Both the position numbers and the translations under genes were made by a program. Below, in pieces: positions 1 to 6,021 of a DNA stretch of 11,894 nt (position 1 is its first letter; each line of letters starts with the position of its first letter). Origin of the DNA: Candidatus Aminicenantota bacterium (GTDB taxonomy: Bacteria > Acidobacteriota > Aminicenantia > UBA2199); the NCBI GenBank assembly GCA_020355945.1, contig CP070627.1:801634-813527 (forward strand), given 5' to 3'. The notes beneath the pieces were generated by a model, which was given only the letters and a program-made list of their open reading frames with translations, did not search any database and was not told where the DNA came from.

Positions 1-1966
1 CATATAATACGGAAATACCCGCTTCCGGGTACCACCAGCCAAAATCAACCAGTACGACTCCAGGAGCAATGTGGGTGGATAAAAAAGCTTCCTGTTCTAT
101 CTTGCCGGTTTTGGTTTCGATAACCACCCGGTCCCCCGGTTGAATCCCCAACCTTTTGGCAGTCTCCGGGTGAATATGAACACAAGGTCCGGGATGCCGG
201 TCTCGCAGTGATTGAATTTGTCTCCCGGAGGAATGAACGTAACATCCCGGTTTTTGACTGGTGAGTATGAAGGGATATTTCTTTGTCTCCTGTTGATCGG
301 AAGATGCTTCCCCATGCCGGTTATACACCGGCAGCGGTTCCAACCCCCACTGTTCAAGCTGATTAGAATACAATTCCACTTTGCCGGAAGAAGTTTGAAA
401 TCCCCTTCTCTCAAATTTTCTATACTCTTTAGTGCCGCTAAGTATTCCCCTCTCTCTAAACTCTGCAAACGTGATGCCGGAAGACTGCAAAAGCATATCA
501 AAAAAATTTTCCATGTTTTCCCAAAAATATTTTTCCAGGCCAAGGTGTTTAGCCACTCCGTTTACGATCTCAAAATCAGAGCGACATTGGCCGATGACTG
601 CTGCTTTTTGCTGTATTTGCGCGGCAGGATAATAAGGGGTTATGGATATACTGTCATACTCCAGGTAAGTGGCTGCCGGCAGTACAATGTCAGCCAGCGC
701 AGCCGTCGGCGTCATGAACAGATCACTGACTGCTAAAAACTCCAGCTTTTTAAGAGCATTGTAGGTCCTTTCGCTGTCCTCAAAGGTTAAAAGCGGATTG
801 GAGGCATGAATATACATATTTCGCACCGGGTATGGTTTTTCCTCCAGGATGGCCCGCACCAGGTTCCTGGGGAGTACCCGGTGGAAAAGAGGCAGCAATC
901 GATAATCCGCATCCACCCGTTTCTTCCACCTCTTTTCATCCCATAATGTAAGGTCCGCTGAACCGGCGGCTTTTAGCGGATATGAGGGTTCAATATCTCC
1001 TCCCGGCACATCAAGGTTACCTGTAATCGCTCTAAGAATAGAAATGGCCCGAGCCGTTTGAAAACTGTTTACACCATGGTCCACCCCATTACCCCATTGA
1101 ATACAGGCGGGTTTGTGCCGGGCATAAAACCGGGCGGCGTTCTTAATGGTTTCAGCAGGAAGCCAGGTTAAGGGCGATACTCTCCGGGGGGGATATTCTT
1201 TTATAAATTCTTTGAGCTGTTGAAAACCAGTGGTCCAATCCCGGACAAAGGTTTTATCATATAGGTTTTCCATGATGATGACATGTATGATTCCCAGGGC
1301 CAAGGGCAGATCGGAACCTGGCTTTAATTGCAGCCAGGTATGGGCTTTCGCTGCCAGGGCCGTTTGTACCGGGTCTACCACCACCAGTCTTGTGCCTTTG
1401 CCCGGTTGTTGGTTAATCCGTTTATGCTCCCAAATACGGGTTTTGTCCGGGTTTGCCCCCCAAACGACGATGCAGGCTGGCGGATGTTGGTAATCCGGGA
1501 AGGGATAAAACCCGCAGGTCAACTTCGATGCCAAAAATCTCGGCAGAAAACATACATGACCGGAAGTGGTAAAATTGGGAGTTCCAAACGCATTGGCTAA
1601 CCGCTCATTATATACATCGATCAAACCTTTTGCCGAACCCTGGACAAATGCAACACTTTCAGGCCCATACTGTTTTTTGGTTTGGGAAAAACGCTTGGCA
1701 ATGGTATCTAAAGCCTTATCCCAGGAAATCCTTGTCCATTTACCTTCTCCCCGTTTCCCTGCCCGTTTTAACGGGAACATTAACCGGTCCGGGTGGTAAA
1801 GATATTCCAGGGAAGCACAGCCTTTGGCACACAATTCACCTTCATTTACAGGACTTTCCCGGTCTCCCTTTATGCCCACTACCCTACCCTCTTCAACATG
1901 CACCAACACCCCGCAGCCACCAAGACATAAACCACAAGTACTTTTAATCACCTGTTTTTTAGTCAT
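1..1966 (-). CDS. Molybdopterin (Mo/W-bis-PGD) oxidoreductase, DMSO reductase superfamily, 3' end cut by window edge
   Basis: I translated the frame codon by codon from ATG at 1966 to base 2: 655 codons without a stop or frameshift. The N-terminus has a 4Fe-4S motif C11-x2-C14-x3-C18-x27-C46, with K48 just after the last Cys. C139, in GHVCF, is the likely Mo/W ligand; it is coded by TGT, so this is not a selenoprotein. Later family signatures are IQWGN (289-293), NLDVPGG (317-323), ALADIVLPA (423-431), SSGKVELYS (526-534) and the C-terminal pterin-dinucleotide domain starting near YPFILTS (564-570) with HSSGRQ (578-583). Only a few tens of residues should be missing at the C-terminus. There is no Tat or Sec signal, so it should act in the cytoplasm. 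The sequence style recalls the acetylene-hydratase/BisC-like branch, but the substrate (redox or hydration) cannot be read from sequence. An in-frame TGA lies three codons before the ATG, fixing this as the start if ATG is used; the ribosome site is poor. Confidence 0.93.
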   Translation of the reverse strand, partial: MTKKQVIKSTCGLCLGGCGVLVHVEEGRVVGIKGDRESPVNEGELCAKGCASLEYLYHPDRLMFPLKRAGKRGEGKWTRISWDKALDTIAKRFSQTKKQYGPESVAFVQGSAKGLIDVYNERLANAFGTPNFTTSGHVCFLPRFLASKLTCGFYPFPDYQHPPACIVVWGANPDKTRIWEHKRINQQPGKGTRLVVVDPVQTALAAKAHTWLQLKPGSDLPLALGIIHVIIMENLYDKTFVRDWTTGFQQLKEFIKEYPPRRVSPLTWLPAETIKNAARFYARHKPACIQWGNGVDHGVNSFQTARAISILRAITGNLDVPGGDIEPSYPLKAAGSADLTLWDEKRWKKRVDADYRLLPLFHRVLPRNLVRAILEEKPYPVRNMYIHASNPLLTFEDSERTYNALKKLEFLAVSDLFMTPTAALADIVLPAATYLEYDSISITPYYPAAQIQQKAAVIGQCRSDFEIVNGVAKHLGLEKYFWENMENFFDMLLQSSGITFAEFRERGILSGTKEYRKFERRGFQTSSGKVELYSNQLEQWGLEPLPVYNRHGEASSDQQETKKYPFILTSQKPGCYVHSSGRQIQSLRDRHPGPCVHIHPETAKRLGIQPGDRVVIETKTGKIEQEAFLSTHIAPGVVLVDFGWWYPEAGISVLY

Positions 1967-2033
1967 AGCCTGTCACTTGCTTTGGGTTAATTTTTTGTAC
2001 TGCAGCCAGGGAAATCAAACTTAAACCCAAACC

Positions 2034-2085
2034 CTTAGTAAAAAGTTTTTGCGGGGGGGGGCTGGCAGCCCCGGCCTATTAATGG
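2034..2085. repeat. Dispersed hairpin repeat, copy A
   Basis: The unit begins CTTAGTAAAAAGTTTTTG, then a G-run, then a 6-bp stem GGGGCT (2058-2063), loop GGC and AGCCCC (2067-2072), then a CCTATTAATG-like tail. A second copy with the same order of blocks lies at 3296-3353. Both are intergenic. No T-run follows the stem on either strand, so it is not a canonical intrinsic terminator; it could be a REP-like element or a 3'-end RNA-stabilising hairpin. Confidence 0.7.
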
Positions 2086-2153
2086 GGGGCAGTTTTTTCA
2101 AAAAGCGCCCCCCTGGTCGTCGAAGGCCTTAATAGGTCCCCCATGCCATGGGG
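2073..2153. other. Nested inverted repeats / strong hairpins after the DUF362 gene
   Basis: Three inverted repeats are packed here. CCCCAT (2139-2144)/ATGGGG (2148-2153) with a 3-base loop abuts the stop codon of the DUF362 gene. GGGGGGC (2084-2090)/GCCCCCC (2107-2113) has an inner T-run/A-run pairing. CCTATTAA (2075-2082)/TTAATAGG (2129-2136) encloses the previous one. In RNA from the minus strand these would form a bulky structure right after the DUF362 stop and ahead of the molybdoenzyme gene. This could end or attenuate transcription or protect the 3' end, but no T-run follows a stem. Confidence 0.55.
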
Positions 2154-3155
2154 TTATCCTTTGGCTAAAATGGTTTTTAATTTTTGGGCGTAATCGGAAC
2201 CGGTTTTATCAGCGGTAATCAATTCGATCTGTTGGGGTGTGGAGATACCTAAGCCTAATTCTACTGCTCTTTTGATTTGTTCTTGTTCGAATATTTTCCG
2301 TCCCATAATGTTTTCATTTGAGCCTAGTTCTTTTAAAATAGCAACGCCCACTGCATCCACGGCCACCCGGTCGCAGCCGGCCACGATAACATTGGCTTTT
2401 TTTACTGTTCCTTTCATGGGCCCGCCGTCAACAAATGCCTCCATTCCATCCATTACCACCAATTGAGGGGTATAGGGTTGATTCAATTCAGCAATCATTT
2501 TTCTCATATCCGGTGAAGAATGGAGTTCCCGCATCAATTTTTTCGGTGTTAAGCCCACGGATAATTTGAGAGACATGGTAAAGATACCGCCATATTGATG
2601 AGTTTTAAGACAGCAAACGGAAACCAGGTATTCAGCCTGCACTGCCGGACCAGGCAGGTAAAACCCATTCTTCCAGTGGCTGTTTTTGGGATTAAAATGG
2701 ACCCAATCTTTTTCCGGCAATTCCTCGAAATTAATTATCTTAAAATTGAGTTTTTTTGCCAATTGGAGGATTCCTTTATCTTCCAGGACTTTTTTTGTTT
2801 CCGGGGGGCCGCTCCTTTCTCCAACCGTAATTTGCGAGGCTCCCCTGGTTCTCAATTCATTGATCAATTGGCTCAGGGTATGGTTATGGGTGGAAGCGGG
2901 CGGCGGGTCTGCGGTATTAAAGTTGGGTTTGATAAAAACGTGTTTATTCTTTACAGGAGCGAAATTTAATATTCGTAATGCTTCCTGTATGCCTTTTGCC
3001 CGATCGTTTGTTTTGATCAACGCGATTTTTGCTTTTCTCTTGCTTTCTTTTCCCATAAGAGACCCTAAACCAAAGGACGATAAAAAGGATAAACCCACAG
3101 CGGCATTCTTGATAAACTGACGGCGGTCCATAATAGAATTTTTGTTTTCCTTCAT
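2154..3155 (-). CDS. Tat-exported DUF362 domain protein
   Basis: 333 residues. The N-terminus has a twin-arginine signal, DRRQFIK (10-16), followed by a short hydrophobic stretch to about residue 34, so export in folded form is expected, perhaps with a cofactor. Family DUF362 is indicated by KPNFN (76-80), GERSG (112-116), CLKTH (182-186), the DG..A..GGP..G block (236-249) and CDRVAVDAVG (261-270). Its biochemical role is not established; relatives often carry a ferredoxin-type 4Fe-4S domain, which is absent here (no CxxCxxC cluster). The start is supported by GGAGG at 3163-3167, 7 bases before ATG; the internal Met9 has no such site. It lies in the same direction as the molybdoenzyme gene, 187 bases upstream of it, but the hairpins between them make cotranscription uncertain. 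A promoter-operator candidate lies at 3171-3209. Confidence 0.88.
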   Translation of the reverse strand: MKENKNSIMDRRQFIKNAAVGLSFLSSFGLGSLMGKESKRKAKIALIKTNDRAKGIQEALRILNFAPVKNKHVFIKPNFNTADPPPASTHNHTLSQLINELRTRGASQITVGERSGPPETKKVLEDKGILQLAKKLNFKIINFEELPEKDWVHFNPKNSHWKNGFYLPGPAVQAEYLVSVCCLKTHQYGGIFTMSLKLSVGLTPKKLMRELHSSPDMRKMIAELNQPYTPQLVVMDGMEAFVDGGPMKGTVKKANVIVAGCDRVAVDAVGVAILKELGSNENIMGRKIFEQEQIKRAVELGLGISTPQQIELITADKTGSDYAQKLKTILAKG

Positions 3156-3170
3156 AAAATTACCTCCAGT

Positions 3171-3209
3171 GTAAGGTTACTTTTTACCTTACTTGTTTCT
3201 TAAAGTCAA
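3171..3209 (-). promoter_or_regulatory. Promoter with overlapping palindromic operator candidate for the DUF362 gene
   Basis: On the minus strand, -35 TTGACT (3209-3204) and a weaker -10 TAAAAA (3186-3181) are 17 bases apart. A perfect inverted repeat, GTAAGGT (3171-3177)-N8-ACCTTAC (3186-3192), covers the -10 and ends four bases before the ribosome site. It could be a dimeric repressor operator or a leader hairpin that opens or closes the Shine-Dalgarno region. No regulator gene is visible nearby. Confidence 0.5.
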
Positions 3210-3247
3210 GTGCGGATTCTATCCTAAATCCACCGCCTGATTTTAGC

Positions 3248-3274
3248 CACGAAGATACACAAAGGGGCACAAAG
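3248..3274. repeat. Short cacgaag/cacaaag-type interspersed element
   Basis: The run contains CACGAAG, ACACAAAGG and GCACAAAG, matching a degenerate intergenic motif commonly seen in environmental bacterial genomes. It is noncoding here; its function is unknown. Only one copy is present in this window, so the repeat status rests on general familiarity, not on a second local copy. Confidence 0.4.
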
Positions 3275-3295
3275 AAAAAAAACAATAGAAACCAT

Positions 3296-3353
3296 CTTAA
3301 TGAAAAGTTTTTGGAGGTGTCGGAAGGGGCTGGCAGCCCCAACCAATAAATGA
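3296..3353. repeat. Dispersed hairpin repeat, copy B
   Basis: Same orientation and block order as copy A: CTTAATGAAAAGTTTTTG (16 of 18 bases shared with copy A), a variable 12-base spacer, stem GGGGCT (3326-3331)-GGC-AGCCCC (3335-3340), then CCAATAAATGA. It sits between the murB 3' end and the DUF362 promoter. A 12-base perfect palindrome, ATGAATATTCAT (3350-3361), overlaps its end. Confidence 0.7.
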
Positions 3354-3377
3354 ATATTCATGTTTTCCCTTTTTCAC

Positions 3378-3405
3378 CAATGACTAATGACAAATGACCA
3401 TTGAC
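3378..3405. repeat. Heptamer tandem repeat, four units
   Basis: CAATGAC, TAATGAC, AAATGAC and CATTGAC follow without gaps (consensus NAATGAC). It is a short tandem repeat of the kind found between genes in several phyla; it is too short to be a CRISPR and has no spacers. The rest of the 294-base gap between the DUF362 gene and murB shows no gene. Confidence 0.6.
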
Positions 3406-3449
3406 CGCTGCCCGAAAGGTTCTGACCCGCCGGAGGCAAAAAATAACAA

Positions 3450-4382
3450 TCAATATTTTCTACCATCAGGTGAGATATAAATCACCTCCCGCTCCAGTTG
3501 CACGCCCTTTTTTTGCCAGACCGCCTGAACAATTTTTTTCTCCAGTTCTTGAATGTCAGCAAAAGAGGCGTTACCGCTGTTTAAGATAAAATTGGCATGC
3601 GCATCGGAAACCTGTAATGCTTTATAAATGGTTCCTTTAAACCCTGATTGCTCGATCAATTGACCGGCAGATACTTTTTTGCCATCAATCACCGGGTTCT
3701 TAAAAAAACACCCGGCCGAACCATGACCGGAACAAGGATGATTCCCACGACGATACCTGGTGTTGGCATCCACCTTTTCTTTAATTTGATCGCCTGGGAC
3801 ATAGGTGAATCTTAAAAAAACATCCAGGATGACCTCATCACTGTATTTGAACCGGGAATTGCGATACGAAAAATCAAAGTAATCATTATCAACGGTTTTT
3901 ATTTCATTGGTTTGTGTGATGATCTCTGCTTTCTCCAGGATGGCAGATATGGATTGACCGAAAGCACCGGCATTGACAGCCGCAGCGCCTCCGATAGTGC
4001 CGGGAATACCAGCCAGGAAATCCATACCGCCAATATTGTGCCGGATAGTCCAGTTCATTAAATCACTGATTGGTACCCCGGAATTCACTTTAAGAAGGTC
4101 ACCCCCCTCTTTGCCGATCCCTGAGGTTCGATTAATGACAACGATAAACCCGGAAAAATCATCGGAAAAAATGACATTGCTGCCGCCACCCAGGAGTATA
4201 TACTTATACTGGTTTTGATGAAGATGGATTAATAACTCTTTCAAATGAGCTTCCTTAAAAACCACGATAACCATTTGCACGGTTCCACCAATGCCCATGG
4301 TCACATACGGTTTAATACCGGCACCCTGGTGGTATTGAATTTTTTTTTCTTCAAGGAAGGTTTTCAAGTCCTGGTTTTCCAT
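3450..4382 (-). CDS. murB: UDP-N-acetylenolpyruvoylglucosamine reductase (MurB)
   Basis: 310 residues, the usual length for the short (type II-like) MurB form. It reduces UDP-GlcNAc-enolpyruvate to UDP-MurNAc with NADPH and FAD in the cytoplasm, the second committed step of peptidoglycan synthesis. FAD-binding motifs are LGGGSNVIFSD (64-74) and GIPGTIGGAAAVNAGAFG (125-142); YRNSRF (173-178) supplies the conserved Arg; GSAGCFFKNP (221-230) is the catalytic loop; QLIEQSGFKG (241-250) and HANFI (262-266) bind substrate; LEREV (296-300) carries the C-terminal catalytic Glu. At the proton-donor position where E. coli MurB has Ser (AGSFFKNP), this protein has Cys225. The gene starts 9 bases after the lipoprotein gene stops. 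I see no clear ribosome site, so it probably relies on translational coupling with that gene. Confidence 0.96.
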   Translation of the reverse strand: MENQDLKTFLEEKKIQYHQGAGIKPYVTMGIGGTVQMVIVVFKEAHLKELLIHLHQNQYKYILLGGGSNVIFSDDFSGFIVVINRTSGIGKEGGDLLKVNSGVPISDLMNWTIRHNIGGMDFLAGIPGTIGGAAAVNAGAFGQSISAILEKAEIITQTNEIKTVDNDYFDFSYRNSRFKYSDEVILDVFLRFTYVPGDQIKEKVDANTRYRRGNHPCSGHGSAGCFFKNPVIDGKKVSAGQLIEQSGFKGTIYKALQVSDAHANFILNSGNASFADIQELEKKIVQAVWQKKGVQLEREVIYISPDGRKY

Positions 4383-4391
4383 GCCCGGCTT

Positions 4392-5831
4392 TTAATTGAA
4401 AGAGTTAGAATCACACCGGCTGTGAAGTTGATAATAATAGTTTCGCAGTATTTCTTCCACATCAACGGTTTTAAACCGTTCCTCAACGGTTAATCCTTTT
4501 TTATTTTCTGCTTCCACTTCAACGATCATCCGGTATTCCACCGCTTCTCCAGGTATCCATACAAAAGAGGGTTTATCATCAACATTGAGTATCTTATCAT
4601 AAACAGGGGTTTCATTTCCCGGTTGATTTTTAAATATTTTTATTTTAAATTGAGGTTCCACCAGGTTGACAACCTGCAAATTAAATCGTATGGATTTCCC
4701 CATGGGTTTGACATATTGGGGTTCACTGGTGATTTCCACACCGTAATGATTCCCTATTTTGGAGAGTTGTAAGTGACCGGGTATCTCTTCTTCCTGGCTT
4801 TCTTCACCGGGTTTAACTTCCGAAACCACATAGATGTAATCACCGATACAGACAGGGTTTGTTTTTACTTTTCGGTTCAAAGGATAAGTGGTTACCTGCT
4901 TCTTTTTGTAATTGAAAAATTTAATTTTCTTGTCCCATAAGAATACCACGACATTTTCTTTCATCAGTACCGGAGGCAGTAACCGGGTGGAATTCAGTTT
5001 TTCCCACCAATAAAGGGAACCGTTTTTGTTGAAAAAATAGATATTATTATCTTCGGGTATAATCACCACATAGGGACCGATTTTCCCGGGTTTTATTTTT
5101 AAGACCTCAGCAATTTTAAAGGCCCAGGCGATTTTCCTGGATTTTATTGAAAACTTCACCAATTCCCGCTGCGAAGAACCGTAATACATCATATCCCCGT
5201 CCAAAAGAAAACCAGAAGCAGCCAGCCGCTTTAGTTCGATTCGTTCCACCACATCACTGCTCTTATCATAAATATACAAATAATGGGTGGATAAGATATA
5301 AAGGCTATTGCCTCTAAATTCACTGTTATAGACATTATAAGCCTTTCGCTTACCTATTTTCATGCTTTTCAAAAGCTGATTGGACCGGTAATTATAAATA
5401 TGTATTTCTTTATTGGCCAGGTAAACCACTACCTGGTGATCCAGTCCTACGATGCGCTCCATTTTACGATTTTGAAGTGAAGCCACTTGTTTCATCTCGT
5501 TGAGATCAAAAATCGAATATTGACCTGGTTTGAGCTGTTCCAGGATGAGGGTGTTGTCCTGGCTAAAAATGTCCGGCTGGATATCGCTGTTGAGGTTGTA
5601 CAAGAAATTTACTATTTTTTTCTCGGCATCCCAGCGAAATAATTTACCGTCAAGGGTAGTAAATACCAGTTCGGAATTGTTTTCTAAAAGTGTTTTGGAG
5701 AGATTTTTATCGGTTAGGTCCAATACATGGATTTCAGAGAGGTGGGGAGATATTTCCGGGATGACTTTCACCTTTGAACAACCACCCAGGACAAGTGCTA
5801 AAACAATTAAAAAGATACTATATTTTTTCAT
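4392..5831 (-). CDS. Lipoprotein with predicted beta-propeller and C-terminal Ig-like domain
   Basis: 479 residues. A type II signal peptide (basic KK, hydrophobic 5-15) ends in the lipobox LGGC with C18 as the lipidated residue, followed by Ser, which usually means release to the outer membrane. Residues about 45-335 show repeating strand patterns such as LDGKLFRWD (60-68), NKEIHIYN (140-147), THYLYIYD (182-189), NNIYFFNKNG (262-271) and KKIKFFNY (301-308), as in PQQ/WD-like (BamB-type) propellers. After an acidic linker (EESQEEE, 343-349), residues about 368-456 look like an Ig/fibronectin-type beta-sandwich. No specific family is recognised. A scaffold or assembly role in the periplasm is inference. 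The ATG has no Shine-Dalgarno site; see the promoter just upstream. It is the first gene of a probable two-gene operon with murB. Confidence 0.85.
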   Translation of the reverse strand: MKKYSIFLIVLALVLGGCSKVKVIPEISPHLSEIHVLDLTDKNLSKTLLENNSELVFTTLDGKLFRWDAEKKIVNFLYNLNSDIQPDIFSQDNTLILEQLKPGQYSIFDLNEMKQVASLQNRKMERIVGLDHQVVVYLANKEIHIYNYRSNQLLKSMKIGKRKAYNVYNSEFRGNSLYILSTHYLYIYDKSSDVVERIELKRLAASGFLLDGDMMYYGSSQRELVKFSIKSRKIAWAFKIAEVLKIKPGKIGPYVVIIPEDNNIYFFNKNGSLYWWEKLNSTRLLPPVLMKENVVVFLWDKKIKFFNYKKKQVTTYPLNRKVKTNPVCIGDYIYVVSEVKPGEESQEEEIPGHLQLSKIGNHYGVEITSEPQYVKPMGKSIRFNLQVVNLVEPQFKIKIFKNQPGNETPVYDKILNVDDKPSFVWIPGEAVEYRMIVEVEAENKKGLTVEERFKTVDVEEILRNYYYQLHSRCDSNSFN

Positions 5832-5840
5832 TCTTGACTC

Positions 5841-5869
5841 ATTATAAATAAAATTTCCATAACAGTCAA
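5841..5869 (-). promoter_or_regulatory. Near-consensus sigma70-type promoter for the lipoprotein-murB operon
   Basis: On the minus strand, -35 TTGACT (5869-5864), a 17-base spacer and a perfect -10 TATAAT (5846-5841). Only 9 bases lie between the -10 and the ATG at 5831, so transcription should start within a few bases of the start codon. Confidence 0.75.
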
Positions 5870-5964
5870 TTCAATTATTGAATTAATAACAGCACTGCGT
5901 CAAAATACGGGCAGGCGAAACAGAAAGAAGAATGAGAAAAAAATTTTTTTTTCATACATAACGA

Positions 5965-6013
5965 TTGACAATAATTCCCTACCTGGTATATTATTCTCTC
6001 TATCTCTAGGAGG
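5965..6013 (+). promoter_or_regulatory. Strong promoter and ribosome site for the propeller-barrel gene
   Basis: -35 TTGACA (5965-5970, perfect), a 16-base spacer and -10 TATATT (5987-5992) preceded by TGG, an extended -10. An A-tract/T-tract junction (5937-5952) just upstream could act as an UP element or bend. AGGAGG (6008-6013) lies 8 bases before ATG at 6022 and fixes that start. It is divergent from the lipoprotein promoter, about 95 bases away. Confidence 0.75.
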
Positions 6014-6021
6014 AAGAAAAA

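Noticed and set aside
97..543. Minus-strand 148-codon frame inside the molybdoenzyme gene
   Set aside because: It is out of frame with the conserved C-terminal pterin-binding sequence that covers the same bases.
1..1966. The molybdoenzyme gene as a broken pseudogene or in-frame UGA selenoprotein
   Set aside because: Codon-by-codon reading of the minus strand gives one open frame with all family motifs in order; the ligand position is TGT (Cys).
3378..3405. CRISPR-like array
   Set aside because: Units are 7 bases with no spacers; it is a simple tandem repeat.
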